Shown here in pieces: positions 49,386-57,902 of a stretch of 64,000 nucleotides of DNA; positions within the stretch are counted from its first letter, which is position 1; each line of letters begins with the position of its first letter. The DNA lies in IMG/VR virus record IMGVR_UViG_3300026557_000002, positions 33,154 to 97,153 of that record; one strand, 5' to 3'. The translations under genes and the position numbers were made by a program. This DNA is from a virus. The notes beneath the pieces are model-generated. The model worked only from the letters and a program-made list of their open reading frames with translations, had not been told where the DNA came from and did not search any database.

Positions 49386-51384
49386 CGTCTCGCTTTCTCA
49401 GTAACTGAACATAGCACGGCTGTGACCTAGTACCAGGCCCGTCTTCGCGGATGATTCCGGCACCTGTCATGGCGTTGTAAGACTGCTTCCAGATGGTGAG
49501 CCCGTACTTACGGTAATCTACTGCAGCCTCAAGTTTACGCTTCTCCATCCGACCTTTGTTCATTTCCAGAATGCGGCTAACCTTGAGTTGGATCTCGCCT
49601 TCGCGGGTGACGGCTTCATAAGACTTCAGGTACTTCTTGACGGCGATTTCGTAATTAACGATAGCGCAAGCGCGCTCTACACACTCGCTATCTACCTGAT
49701 CTAGACCGAGATCGATAGCCAGACCCACCGCCCAACGCTCGGCTCGAGCAGCATACCTGGGTTCCTTTTTATTCAGTTCAACCAGCATAGGATGGTTGCG
49801 ATCCTCGAACTCGTAAACCTTTCTTTGGTCTACCGCGCGATCAATCAGTCTACGGGTCACCTGAGAATTCATAACGGTATTGACTTGCTGCTGCAGTCTA
49901 GGCTCTGGCAAAAATTCTGGCTGATAGACGAACATAAATCGATCATCCAAGCCAGTATCCGCTCCAGCGAGTTTTGACCACAATTCTGGAAACTTCTTAT
50001 CAGTTGTACACGCGATCAGACTGGCACAATACGTATCCGGATCAATCGAGTACGTTTCTTTCGCGGCCTTGACGGAGTTAGAGAATTTTCCGCTCTCGTA
50101 CATCGTAAGCAGGGCGGAGGAGAGTGCGCTTGAATCAATATTTGTTTTGGATACCAGCGTCGAGAGCTCATCGTAAAAAAGTACAGAATTTTTGCAATTT
50201 GTCCGAGCCATATCGAGACCGAGACCTTCCGGAGATCCGGCGGTCCACACCAACATTCGGCCTTCCGCAGCCTTGGTGTCTTTTCCGGCTTGCTGCAAAA
50301 GGCCGCAATAATTGAAATAGTTCTGCGCATCCTTGACGGAATCCGACTTATGTGCCTTGCCTTTCTGGCCGATCAAGACTAAATAAAGCGCACCCCTGAA
50401 CGGAAACTCTCCTCCGAAACCTTTGATCTTAATCTTCGGGCCAACGTAATTAAGAAGAAGTTGCATCGCGGGTAGCCACATGAAATATGGTATTCGTTCA
50501 TTCAAATCGCAAACAGGCTTGACGAGTTGTTCATAAATACTGGTTCCGGCCATCACCCATGCAGGCCAACGAGGATAGGGCTCATCTTCGAAGTCAGGAA
50601 GTTCTTCCGGATCGCATTGTTGAGCAGGCTGTGGAGTCTGGTTAAGTGTCAACTCGACTTGAGGCTGACCTGGGGGCCAATTGATGGATTGTGCCATCTG
50701 CCGAACCTTAGACTCGTCGAGCGGCGGCGCACAATTCGCGTGGGCGATCTCAAGTAAGGCAGCCTCAATCAATTCGATGCTTAAGCCTTGGCCTCGAAGA
50801 CGACCCGCTTGCTGTAAAAGATAATTATGAATCTGGCCGTGCATCACCAGATTGTGTTCGTCGCGCTCAAATGTTTGCTGCTGCTTTTTGCTCGGACGCA
50901 GGCGATCAAGAAGATCCAAAGGAAGCGGCGCGATTGGCGCTTTGACACGAACTAGATATTCCGGCCCATCTGGGTGAAGCGAAAAAGGACCAAGGACGTA
51001 CCCTCCCGCAGTCTTGATTTCACCAATATGGATATGATTGAAAAACATATTGGTTTGCTGACTCGCACCGGAGAAGTACACATGCGTCCCGCGGCTAGTT
51101 GAGACTTGAAGGGTTTCAGGCAGGTTTAATTCGGGCGGAGGAAGGCCTTTATCGAAGTCCAGAACCGTGAGATTGGAGCGGCCCAAATCTATTCCAACAT
51201 TATTTTTTGGTTTTTTGGACCACCACTCGCGAACTATATCGGGGTCATTTGTAGCGCTCTTGAACCCGTTTGGGGCAAACTCATTATCAGGCTGTTTTGA
51301 TTTTTCTCCTAAGGGGAATACGTACCAGCCTTTCTCAACGCAGGTAAGGGCAGATACCAATTGATTAGACTGAGCGTTTTCCAT
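49372..51384 (-). CDS. Primase-polymerase with DUF3987-like helicase/ATPase domain
   Basis: The 670-residue product begins with a Prim-Pol domain: WYVFPLGEKSKQP, VGIDLGRSNLTVLDFDKG (Asp76, Asp78) and STSRGTHVYFSG (His101), the archaeo-eukaryotic primase active site. A primase C-terminal helical region around 180-230 follows (RLRGQGLSIELIEAALLEIA). From about 300 a P-loop-like domain has IGQKGKAHKSDS and VLFYDELSTLV, matching DUF3987-type ATPases. It should make primers, and possibly also act as replicative helicase loader or helicase. A central gene of the replication module, upstream of the methyltransferase. Confidence 0.85.
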   Translation of the reverse strand: MENAQSNQLVSALTCVEKGWYVFPLGEKSKQPDNEFAPNGFKSATNDPDIVREWWSKKPKNNVGIDLGRSNLTVLDFDKGLPPPELNLPETLQVSTSRGTHVYFSGASQQTNMFFNHIHIGEIKTAGGYVLGPFSLHPDGPEYLVRVKAPIAPLPLDLLDRLRPSKKQQQTFERDEHNLVMHGQIHNYLLQQAGRLRGQGLSIELIEAALLEIAHANCAPPLDESKVRQMAQSINWPPGQPQVELTLNQTPQPAQQCDPEELPDFEDEPYPRWPAWVMAGTSIYEQLVKPVCDLNERIPYFMWLPAMQLLLNYVGPKIKIKGFGGEFPFRGALYLVLIGQKGKAHKSDSVKDAQNYFNYCGLLQQAGKDTKAAEGRMLVWTAGSPEGLGLDMARTNCKNSVLFYDELSTLVSKTNIDSSALSSALLTMYESGKFSNSVKAAKETYSIDPDTYCASLIACTTDKKFPELWSKLAGADTGLDDRFMFVYQPEFLPEPRLQQQVNTVMNSQVTRRLIDRAVDQRKVYEFEDRNHPMLVELNKKEPRYAARAERWAVGLAIDLGLDQVDSECVERACAIVNYEIAVKKYLKSYEAVTREGEIQLKVSRILEMNKGRMEKRKLEAAVDYRKYGLTIWKQSYNAMTGAGIIREDGPGTRSQPCYVQLLRKRDVDDE

Positions 51385-51452
51385 CTGTCCTCTGAAGTTT
51401 ATCCGATCTCTGACCGGAAGTCAAGCCTAGTGCGTCGGCTTTCACGTTGAGG

Positions 51453-52142
51453 TTAGAATGCGCGGGTATTAGGAGGAGCTCCGGGAGGTACATTAGACGG
51501 CACCGGAAATCCAGGTTGTGCGGGCGGTTGGAAGGTCGGCTGAGCCGGCGGTTGATATTGCGGTGCCGGAGGCTGTTGTGCGGGTTGCTGCGGTGGCGCC
51601 GCATATGTTAGTTGCTGAGACTGCTGCGATTGTGCGGCCGCTTGCGGAGTCGCGTACGTCTGTTGGCCATTGATGGTCTTGGGGCGGTTGATTTCGCGAA
51701 CGTAGTTTGACGGAACTACCGGCGGACGCTGGCCAGGCATAATCGGAGAGTGACCCGCAATATTGGTGTAAGGATCCGCAGGATTCTTTTCGTTTGCGGC
51801 CTTTACCAAGAACAGGTTTGCGCTGCGGCCGATTAAAAGCTGAGCCATCTGCTCTGTTGAGTTCATGACCGGGGGCATTGAATTCAGGATCTGAACCAAA
51901 GCCTTGGTCAACTTTGAGCTGTCCGTCAAGATGGCATTATAGAACTCCGCCACTGTCAACGGCCCGCCCTTAGAATCAAGAACGGCGTTACCGTTAAGAT
52001 CGGCTAAAATCCAGTCAATCCTGACTTTGTTCTGGGGACCATAAGCGGATGGGCGATTAGGCATGTCAACAACGTCTACGATGGTGCCGAGAAATGGACC
52101 GCCCGGGGCTCGTTCTCGTGGTGCTGGTTTTGTAAACTCCAT
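51453..52142 (-). CDS. Possible OB-fold ssDNA-binding-like protein
   Basis: The 229-residue product has a beta-rich first 60 residues (GPFLGTIVDVVDMPN, NKVRIDWILADLNG) and a helical middle (LTKALVQILNSMPPVMNS). The C terminus is Gln/Pro-rich and low in complexity (about 160-229), ending PPNTRAF. The layout of an OB-like domain plus a flexible tail suggests an SSB, but the acidic tip typical of bacterial SSB is missing. Position before the prim-pol gene fits. AAGGAGATAT precedes the ATG. Confidence 0.4.
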   Translation of the reverse strand: MEFTKPAPRERAPGGPFLGTIVDVVDMPNRPSAYGPQNKVRIDWILADLNGNAVLDSKGGPLTVAEFYNAILTDSSKLTKALVQILNSMPPVMNSTEQMAQLLIGRSANLFLVKAANEKNPADPYTNIAGHSPIMPGQRPPVVPSNYVREINRPKTINGQQTYATPQAAAQSQQSQQLTYAAPPQQPAQQPPAPQYQPPAQPTFQPPAQPGFPVPSNVPPGAPPNTRAF

Positions 52143-52215
52143 ATATCTCCTTAGTTTTTTCCTTTTCGTTAGTTTTGGATTTTACTACTTTATTGCATTC
52201 GCTTTCGCGAAACTC

Positions 52216-52407
52216 TTAGTCGTTCTTCAATACGCCTTGGATTTCTGTTGAGCCGTCAGCGTATTCGCCGTTCACGGTGACAAAATCGTCGTTCTTGAGT
52301 TCTTTGGCTTTCTCCAAAGCCTCTTCTAGGCTGGCCGCTCGGATATTGAGGATTACTTGCCGATAGCATTTTGCCCAAACCCCGTACTCTGTTTGTTTCT
52401 TTACCAT
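52216..52407 (-). CDS. Small protein, unknown (63 aa)
   Basis: The product has a beta pattern (YGVWAKCYRQVILNIRA) and a helix (SLEEALEKAKELK). It is like many phage accessory peptides. AAGGAGACAAA lies before its ATG. A 73-base gap follows, containing the palindrome TTTCGCGAAA near 52203 and nothing else recognised. Confidence 0.5.
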   Translation of the reverse strand: MVKKQTEYGVWAKCYRQVILNIRAASLEEALEKAKELKNDDFVTVNGEYADGSTEIQGVLKND

Positions 52408-52416
52408 TTTGTCTCC

Positions 52417-53139
52417 TTATAGTGCTAAAAGTTCTTCGGCGACTTGCTTATCTATAATAGATAGGGCGAAGGTCGCGTTCTTTTTGAGTTGCTCCAAATC
52501 CATTTCCTTTACGGCTTTGAACCAGAGTTTTCTCTCAGGATTCCACCTAAATTGGAGTTTCTTGACTAAATCGTTCTCATGTCGGCTCTGATGGCTTTGA
52601 ACCACGACGGTTGGGGACTTGGCTCTCTCAACGATTTGATCGAAGTCGTAATATGTAGCCAACTTGAGCGTAGCCTTTGCGTCGTCTTCGGCTGAGTGTT
52701 GATGCGGGTTCACGAATCCCTTTTTCGCGCACATGGTAATCAATTGCTCGCCTTTGGTCTGAGGCAGATCGGTCATGGTGTCGATCCACAGTTTGGAGGG
52801 CAACTCGCACAAAAACCTGTGCGCGGTATTATCGGTGATCGGTTTATCGAAGCGGATCACGTTATGGCCCATGATGGCATCTGCTTGACTCATCCAGTCC
52901 ATGATGTCATTTAGGGCTGCGGATGGTTCGTATCCAAATCTGTCCAGAGCTTCTTGAGTGATGTGCGTCAGATCTGTAATCTCAGGTGTGACGGGGACTC
53001 CGTCTGACTGAACCAAGAATCCTGTACTCTCTAAGATCTTGTTCTGGCCAGTGGAGTAAAGAACTAGGCCGACTTCGATCATGCGATCCTTTTGTTTATC
53101 AAGGCCAGTCGTCTCGATGTCATATCCGAGTATAATCAA
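52417..53139 (-). CDS. DnaQ-like DEDDh 3'-5' exonuclease
   Basis: The 240-residue product has ExoI YDIETTGLD (Asp7, Glu9), ExoII MGHNVIRFDKP and ExoIII HSAEDDAKAT, a complete DEDDh exonuclease. The C-terminal 60 residues (LQFRWNPERKLWFKAVKEMD) form an additional small domain. It may proofread for the split polymerase or process recombination ends. Start overlaps the upstream gene by ATGA. Confidence 0.9.
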   Translation of the reverse strand: MIILGYDIETTGLDKQKDRMIEVGLVLYSTGQNKILESTGFLVQSDGVPVTPEITDLTHITQEALDRFGYEPSAALNDIMDWMSQADAIMGHNVIRFDKPITDNTAHRFLCELPSKLWIDTMTDLPQTKGEQLITMCAKKGFVNPHQHSAEDDAKATLKLATYYDFDQIVERAKSPTVVVQSHQSRHENDLVKKLQFRWNPERKLWFKAVKEMDLEQLKKNATFALSIIDKQVAEELLAL

Positions 53140-53516
53140 TGTCTCACCAATTCTTTCCCGCTCGTCAAAAATACTTTGCCCTCTTGGTCAACCATCGGAA
53201 TCTCCGCAGATAACATCTGGAAGTCTGCAGTGATGTGCGTAATCATGTGCAGCGGGACGAACATCCGGTCAAAGATCTCAAGTTTCTTGGCGTCTAGCAA
53301 CTCATCAGGATTCTTGCGAATCCACATACCTGTGAGCCGCAGATACTTCGTTATCTCGTCGTTGATGCTCTTGAAGACACCTTGAGAGTTCTCGGCTTGG
53401 ATATAGGTGTCCTCGCGCACCTGCTGAGGGAAACCTTTGGGAAAGTCCTTAGAAACCTCCCTCGGACGCTTGTTCTCGTCGATGTGGCCTGTAATGCGGA
53501 TCATGTAATCAGGCAC
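53136..53516 (-). CDS. Unknown 126-residue protein
   Basis: The product has a beta-rich N terminus (YMIRITGHIDENKRPREVS) and a mixed C terminus (MITHITADFQMLSAEIPMV). No catalytic or metal-binding motif. It overlaps both neighbours and belongs to the replication operon. Confidence 0.5.
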   Translation of the reverse strand: MPDYMIRITGHIDENKRPREVSKDFPKGFPQQVREDTYIQAENSQGVFKSINDEITKYLRLTGMWIRKNPDELLDAKKLEIFDRMFVPLHMITHITADFQMLSAEIPMVDQEGKVFLTSGKELVRH

Positions 53517-53718
53517 GGGCTTTTACCTTTTGAATCGGAGACGGACCTTTCCAACCTGTGGCCGTATTAACGGCTTGAAGGATTGCTTCGACATCAAATC
53601 GGTACCCTAATTTATCAAGTTTTTTAACAAATTTTTGATTACTCATCATTGATATGACAAAAGGTATAGTTCTGAGAAATTCTTGTCTGGCAACTTTTTC
53701 GACTTTTGTTTTAGACAT
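53509..53718 (-). CDS. Small basic helical protein
   Basis: The 69-residue product consists of basic helices (KVEKVARQEFLRTIPFVISM, KKLDKLGYRFDVEAILQAV). No cysteine or membrane part. Overlaps the next gene by 8 bases. Not recognised. Confidence 0.5.
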   Translation of the reverse strand: MSKTKVEKVARQEFLRTIPFVISMMSNQKFVKKLDKLGYRFDVEAILQAVNTATGWKGPSPIQKVKARA

Positions 53719-53720
53719 AA

Positions 53721-54089
53721 TTATCCAATGATACCAGGCTGGCCGGACTTGAGTGCGGCTGTAGCCTTCTCGGCTGCTGCTGCGACGGCGGCGGCTTGGG
53801 CTACGGACGCAGATGATGCGACGCCGGAGATGATCTTCTTGGGTTCGGGTACGTTATGTACGCCGGTTCCGGCCGCTGTTATCTCGCATTCGTCTCCGCA
53901 ATACAAGAATGCTTGCGGGCGTTGCTGACCAGGCGCGGGGACTAGGTTTTGGACAATGCGCGCCGTCTTGATGACCCAAGAGTTTTCAGGCTTGCTGAGT
54001 TCTTCTTGCTCGTTGACGCCGGCGTAAGTGATGGTTTTCTTGCAAGAATCACATGTCACGGTACTGAATTGCGTATTAGTAACTGGCAT
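53721..54089 (-). CDS. Small zinc protein with Ala-rich tail
   Basis: The 122-residue product has CDSCKKTITYAG near 14 and LYCGDECEITAA about 50 residues on, a plausible treble-clef zinc site. An Ala-rich helix (VAQAAAVAAAAEKATAALK) follows. Possibly a DNA-binding or structural accessory protein. Confidence 0.5.
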   Translation of the reverse strand: MPVTNTQFSTVTCDSCKKTITYAGVNEQEELSKPENSWVIKTARIVQNLVPAPGQQRPQAFLYCGDECEITAAGTGVHNVPEPKKIISGVASSASVAQAAAVAAAAEKATAALKSGQPGIIG

Positions 54090-54603
54090 TGCTATTCTCC
54101 TTTAAGTACTCAAAAAATTCACTTCTGCTAAGAAAAATCTCTGTCGAAAAATTATGCATTACATCAATTCGAGTAGGTTCATCTTCAAAAACAATGAATC
54201 CCGGTTTGCCTTTGCCGATTGTATATCCTAATTCGAGATGCGCGCTCTTACCTGCGGGCATGAGCATTACTGCGGCGTCACAACGGTCCAGATGCTTAAC
54301 ATCAAAAGCATAAACGTGCTGAGCTGCATAACTATTGAGAATCTGTTTATAATTGCGACCGCGAGCCTTAGAGTACTCAAGAAGAAAGGAATCTGCGGGC
54401 GGGCCTGGCGCTTTCCAATCTGAAAAAGCCTCGTAGCCTAGTGCTTCCAGTTCATTCGAGAATGACGCAATTTGTTCATTAGCGAGTGCGCCGATTACGT
54501 AAAAAGATTTAATCGGCTTTTTGTAATATTTAGAAGCGGGGATTATTTCCATCTCAAAATGCCCGCCCGGAATCCAAGTAAATTTAGTACCGCCTGAACT
54601 CAT
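54076..54603 (-). CDS. Nucleoside deoxyribosyltransferase-like protein
   Basis: The 175-residue product is taken from the ATG overlapping the upstream stop. Residues 30-110 show IKSFYVIGALANEQIASFSN, a helix, then CDAAVMLMPAGKSAHLELGY and KPGFIVFEDEPTRID. The ordering and the E-L-G-Y segment match the nucleoside 2-deoxyribosyltransferase/DUF4406 fold, which binds nucleosides. It could act in base exchange, or hydrolyse a nucleotide signal such as NAD. Substrate unknown; the Glu in AHLELGY fits the nucleophile position. Confidence 0.6.
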   Translation of the reverse strand: MSSGGTKFTWIPGGHFEMEIIPASKYYKKPIKSFYVIGALANEQIASFSNELEALGYEAFSDWKAPGPPADSFLLEYSKARGRNYKQILNSYAAQHVYAFDVKHLDRCDAAVMLMPAGKSAHLELGYTIGKGKPGFIVFEDEPTRIDVMHNFSTEIFLSRSEFFEYLKENSNASY

Positions 54604-54791
54604 GGCAACACGACCAATCCCTGAACCTTGTGAGACCACTTTAGGATCACGTAGGTATCCCCATTCCACTCGTTAGCTTTATAGTACTCAACAATCTCTT
54701 TGTTCGCTTGCAAGAAATACCATATACTCGTAACCTCTTGCTGAGTCAGTGATGACTTCGGAACATTTTTCAGCAGTTCAGGAAGATTCAT
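54600..54791 (-). CDS. Small protein, unknown (63 aa)
   Basis: The product is a helical, aromatic protein (TSIWYFLQANKEIVEYYKAN). It is coupled by ATGA on both sides. No assignment. Confidence 0.5.
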   Translation of the reverse strand: MNLPELLKNVPKSSLTQQEVTSIWYFLQANKEIVEYYKANEWNGDTYVILKWSHKVQGLVVLP

Positions 54792-55318
54792 TTCAGTTGA
54801 TAGAATCTTTCCAAAAATAGCCGCTTGTTATCCGCGAATGAGGTCTCAACGATCTTTACATCCGCAGGCTTATCCAAGTCCGACCATTTGTAATCCCATT
54901 CGACGCCGAACATCAACTGTTCTTTTTCTGCATACAGCATGGCGTTATCGATCACCTTGACTTGCGGCGGATCGACGCGACTGATCCCGAACACATCGCA
55001 AATAACACCTTGGAGCCTTGATTCAACCTTTCTGTACTCGTCTCCGACTACCGAAAAATGTTTCAGCGGTCGCGTAACGTCGCCGATAAAGCTTTCGCTA
55101 GCGTCGTGGAGCAAAAAATCTAGTGCGAACTCGTCTTCTATGATGTAGCTGCCAAGTCTGCAATGCTGACTGACAGGATATGGAAATCTACAATGGCCGG
55201 CAAATCTGTTGACTTGAGAACCTGCGTGAGCGATGTCCTCGATCCGAATCATATCTGGCTGCGGATCAAGAACGTCAAACTTGACGCCGGTTGCCGTTTC
55301 TATCCAAGCTTGACTCAT
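54788..55318 (-). CDS. HD-domain phosphohydrolase (YfbR-like)
   Basis: The 176-residue product has the HD set: NRFAGHC (His42), PVSQHC (His52), LLHDASESFIGD (His71, Asp72, Asp80) and a later acidic segment. This resembles YfbR 5'-deoxynucleotidases and similar small HD enzymes that hydrolyse dNMPs. It is next to a dNMP kinase and may tune the pool. Metal-binding residues are intact. Confidence 0.82.
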   Translation of the reverse strand: MSQAWIETATGVKFDVLDPQPDMIRIEDIAHAGSQVNRFAGHCRFPYPVSQHCRLGSYIIEDEFALDFLLHDASESFIGDVTRPLKHFSVVGDEYRKVESRLQGVICDVFGISRVDPPQVKVIDNAMLYAEKEQLMFGVEWDYKWSDLDKPADVKIVETSFADNKRLFLERFYQLK

Positions 55319-55872
55319 TAAGCCTTCAATCCTCGGTAATACTCCGTTAATGTAATCGCGTATTCGGCGGTCAATGCTGCGTCTTTGCTTTTTATATAGG
55401 CATCAAAATTATAGCTGTCTAGCTGAACCTCGCTGATAAAATTCGGATCCCGATCCCCCGAGATGAATTGCGATCCATCTAGATTTAACCTGGTAACTTG
55501 TACAGTCCGACCGCCCTTGCTCTTGACCCAATCAGCCTCGTTCGTGTACCGCATATCAGTCAGAACCGCGACGCCTTTAAAGCCGGCCATTGATTGTTCT
55601 AGCTTATTGATCCAATAATTAAGGCCGTATTCGTTTCTGCGACCTTCTCCGACTTGTTGTAACAAGCGAGCATCCTTGCCCACCATGCCGTATTCTTCAC
55701 GGCATACCTTGTACAAGGCGTCTGCAAACTTGAAGATCCGGGCTTCAGGAACCGTGAACGGGAGATCATGTTCTGCTTGGATGTCGCGTTTGCGGTTATA
55801 ATAATCACAAATCGCGAGGCCCGCAGTATCTTTTCCTTGACGCGCTTTATTTCCTAGCCCAAATAATATCAC
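55318..55872 (-). CDS. Deoxynucleoside monophosphate kinase
   Basis: The 184-residue product has a P-loop GNKARQGKDTAG (7-18), FKFADALYKVCREEYG and LLQQVGEGRRNEYGLNYWIN as in phage dNMP kinases, and VLTDMRYTNEADWVKSKGG at the acidic base-binding region. It converts dNMP to dNDP, supplying the phage polymerase. Length fits the family. It shares a base with the HD gene. Confidence 0.85.
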   Translation of the reverse strand: MILFGLGNKARQGKDTAGLAICDYYNRKRDIQAEHDLPFTVPEARIFKFADALYKVCREEYGMVGKDARLLQQVGEGRRNEYGLNYWINKLEQSMAGFKGVAVLTDMRYTNEADWVKSKGGRTVQVTRLNLDGSQFISGDRDPNFISEVQLDSYNFDAYIKSKDAALTAEYAITLTEYYRGLKA

Positions 55873-56042
55873 TTGACCACCGCCAATTGCTTGACATCGT
55901 TTGATGCGTGCTCTGCGAATCCCATCGGGCCGCCTTTATCAAACTTGACGGCTACATTCAGTGATCCGCTTTTGCCTTCGAGGACGTTTACGACGACGCC
56001 AGAACCGTAGATTTTATGTTCGACGCGATTTCCTATTTTCAT
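55869..56042 (-). CDS. Small Tudor/KOW-like protein (57 aa)
   Basis: The product begins MKIGNRVEHKIYGSGVVVNV, like the C-terminal Tudor-like domain of PcrA/UvrD helicases. AVKFDKGGPMGFAEHASNDV follows. The start overlaps the metallophosphoesterase stop (ATGA); a longer upstream frame is out-of-frame overprint. A helicase-recruiting partner is possible. Confidence 0.6.
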   Translation of the reverse strand: MKIGNRVEHKIYGSGVVVNVLEGKSGSLNVAVKFDKGGPMGFAEHASNDVKQLAVVK

Positions 56043-57286
56043 CCGTTCACCGCTGTCGGGATACTGGACGCCTTCTCGATAAAGTCGTCGCTGTCCGTAT
56101 AGATTACGATGCCGATCAGGCCTTGGATGGCGTCCCAAACAAATGCTTCGGAACTCCGCAGGTTTCCCACGAACCCCATCTCTGCGTGCCATGCATCTGA
56201 GGGACAGAGCGCGGGCAGGATTCGGACACGGACGCCGTTGAATTCCTCGGTCCTCGTTTGATGCTTGTGCCCTGTATGCCACTCGTGAAACAATGTCCTG
56301 CCGAAATCCTGCCTAGCCTCTGTCGCCATCAACAAAGGCAAATTCTTACCCTTGGCTTTGTCTCCGTGCGTGTATCCGATCAGCGTATTACCATATACGT
56401 GGTACTTGCGCGCCGAGGGCTGATTGTCAACAACCACGTCTGTATACTTTGAAAAATAGAGTTCAAGAGAATCGCCTAGATGCCACATTGAGTTATGATC
56501 GTGATTGCCTGGAACTACGATAACTCTAACCTTCTTTGCGATATACCTCAACTTGTTCTCGACCGCTTGTACCAACAGGGTTCGTGCAACCACGTATGTT
56601 TTTTCGTGCCTGAAATCTGATTCAACTTGCGTTCCGGCCGTTGTCTTGCCCGTCGTGTCATCCGAGTTAAGCAGGTCATTGCCTACTACGAACCAGACCT
56701 CCTCATAAGTCGCAAACGGCGAGCGATTAATCAGCGTATCCAAGGCGCGATTGAACAGCTTGGCTGCAATCTTGACATCATAATTCGGGCCTAGCGTTTC
56801 AAGTCCCCAAGCCATCTTACCGAAGTGATGATCGATCAAGTTGATCTCGAGCATTCCGCCTTGAGGGTTCTCGGGTTTCTTGATCGCTTTAGGCTGAGGC
56901 GCGGTCTGCTTAGCCAACTTCATCAGATCTTCTATTTCTTTCTTGACGTTTACGATGTCAACTTTACGTTTCAGAAACGCTTTGACTTGATACAACTCGT
57001 GGTGGGATGCCTTTCCATCAACCACATATCCCATATCCCATTTATTGGCTACGAAACGAGAGACTTCCCAAATTTCTGTATCGATCTCAAACGCTTTAAT
57101 CAATCCCTCAAGCGTATGAATGCGCGTTTTGGGAATACTTATTTCCCAATTATTACCCGAGACTTGGCTGGACTCTTTCAAGTCCTTGATGACCTTTTGC
57201 TGGCAGCCGCAAGTCTTGACATCTGACCGCATCATCTTCTCTTCTTTGCATGCGGGGCAGATTCGTTTTGTGATTTTACGAGGCAT
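56039..57286 (-). CDS. Calcineurin-like metallophosphoesterase with N-terminal zinc ribbon
   Basis: The 415-residue product starts at the ATG preceded by AGAGGACTT. CPACKEEKMMRSDVKTCGC is a zinc ribbon (10-28). The metallophosphoesterase motifs are NLIDHHFGK (D-x-H), VWFVVGNDLL, VVPGNHDHNS (GNHD), IGYTHGDKAKGK and HTGHKHQ. It could be a DNA-processing nuclease or phosphatase (Mre11/SbcD-like or cyclic nucleotide-cleaving). The zinc ribbon suggests nucleic-acid binding. Confidence 0.82.
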   Translation of the reverse strand: MPRKITKRICPACKEEKMMRSDVKTCGCQQKVIKDLKESSQVSGNNWEISIPKTRIHTLEGLIKAFEIDTEIWEVSRFVANKWDMGYVVDGKASHHELYQVKAFLKRKVDIVNVKKEIEDLMKLAKQTAPQPKAIKKPENPQGGMLEINLIDHHFGKMAWGLETLGPNYDVKIAAKLFNRALDTLINRSPFATYEEVWFVVGNDLLNSDDTTGKTTAGTQVESDFRHEKTYVVARTLLVQAVENKLRYIAKKVRVIVVPGNHDHNSMWHLGDSLELYFSKYTDVVVDNQPSARKYHVYGNTLIGYTHGDKAKGKNLPLLMATEARQDFGRTLFHEWHTGHKHQTRTEEFNGVRVRILPALCPSDAWHAEMGFVGNLRSSEAFVWDAIQGLIGIVIYTDSDDFIEKASSIPTAVNG

Positions 57287-57902
57287 AAGTCCTCTGTTCT
57301 TCAAAATCAAACAATATTCCATTCTCTCGGAGTTCCCAATTGAACGTTTTATTAGTTATCTCTCCGTTTCCATTCCCAAGATTAATCCAAGACTCTTTTC
57401 CTGATGAGAATGACCCGCCCTCTCCTGAAATAGCTTCTTGGAACGGTATCAAAGATGTATCTGGGGGAATTAAAAAGTGAACCCTGATTTGAGTACCCCA
57501 CTTATTTCTCTGAATAGAAGCTTCAGGCAAAGTTGTATCCTTATTTAATCGTTGGTGATATTCGTCCTCAAAAATTTCCGGTTCCGAGGTTTCTACAGTT
57601 AGCCGATACCAAGTAGACTGTAAGTATTCGACAAAATCTACGAATTCTTGTTTTCCTACATACTGGCGAATAATCTCTCGTGCGCGTTGCTTTTTATTTT
57701 TATACTTGGCTGAGAAAACTTTCTTGGGCGACGGTGTTTCCAGTATTGTTAAAACTGATAGATCATCAATTATCCACTCTCCATCTAATCCTTTAGCGAG
57801 CCAAGAACCGCTAGATAGCTCTTTGATGAGTTCCATCTTTCCGTTTTGAGGATGAGAAACAATCTGGCCTATTGAATACACTGCTTGCTCTCCTTTCCCC
57901 AC
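57276..57902 (-). CDS. Unknown 208-residue protein
   Basis: The product has a beta-type N terminus (SIGQIVSHPQNGKMELIKEL), an Arg/Lys helical middle (KQRAREIIRQYVGKQEFVDF) and a beta C terminus. No motif seen. Its overlap with the ParB-MT-A70 gene suggests coordinated expression. Confidence 0.5.
   Translation of the reverse strand: MGKGEQAVYSIGQIVSHPQNGKMELIKELSSGSWLAKGLDGEWIIDDLSVLTILETPSPKKVFSAKYKNKKQRAREIIRQYVGKQEFVDFVEYLQSTWYRLTVETSEPEIFEDEYHQRLNKDTTLPEASIQRNKWGTQIRVHFLIPPDTSLIPFQEAISGEGGSFSSGKESWINLGNGNGEITNKTFNWELRENGILFDFEEQRTYAS

Noticed and set aside
55869-56282. 137-residue version of the small Tudor-like gene
   Set aside because: The first 80 residues are overprint of the metallophosphoesterase end; the internal ATG with ATGA overlap is the real start.
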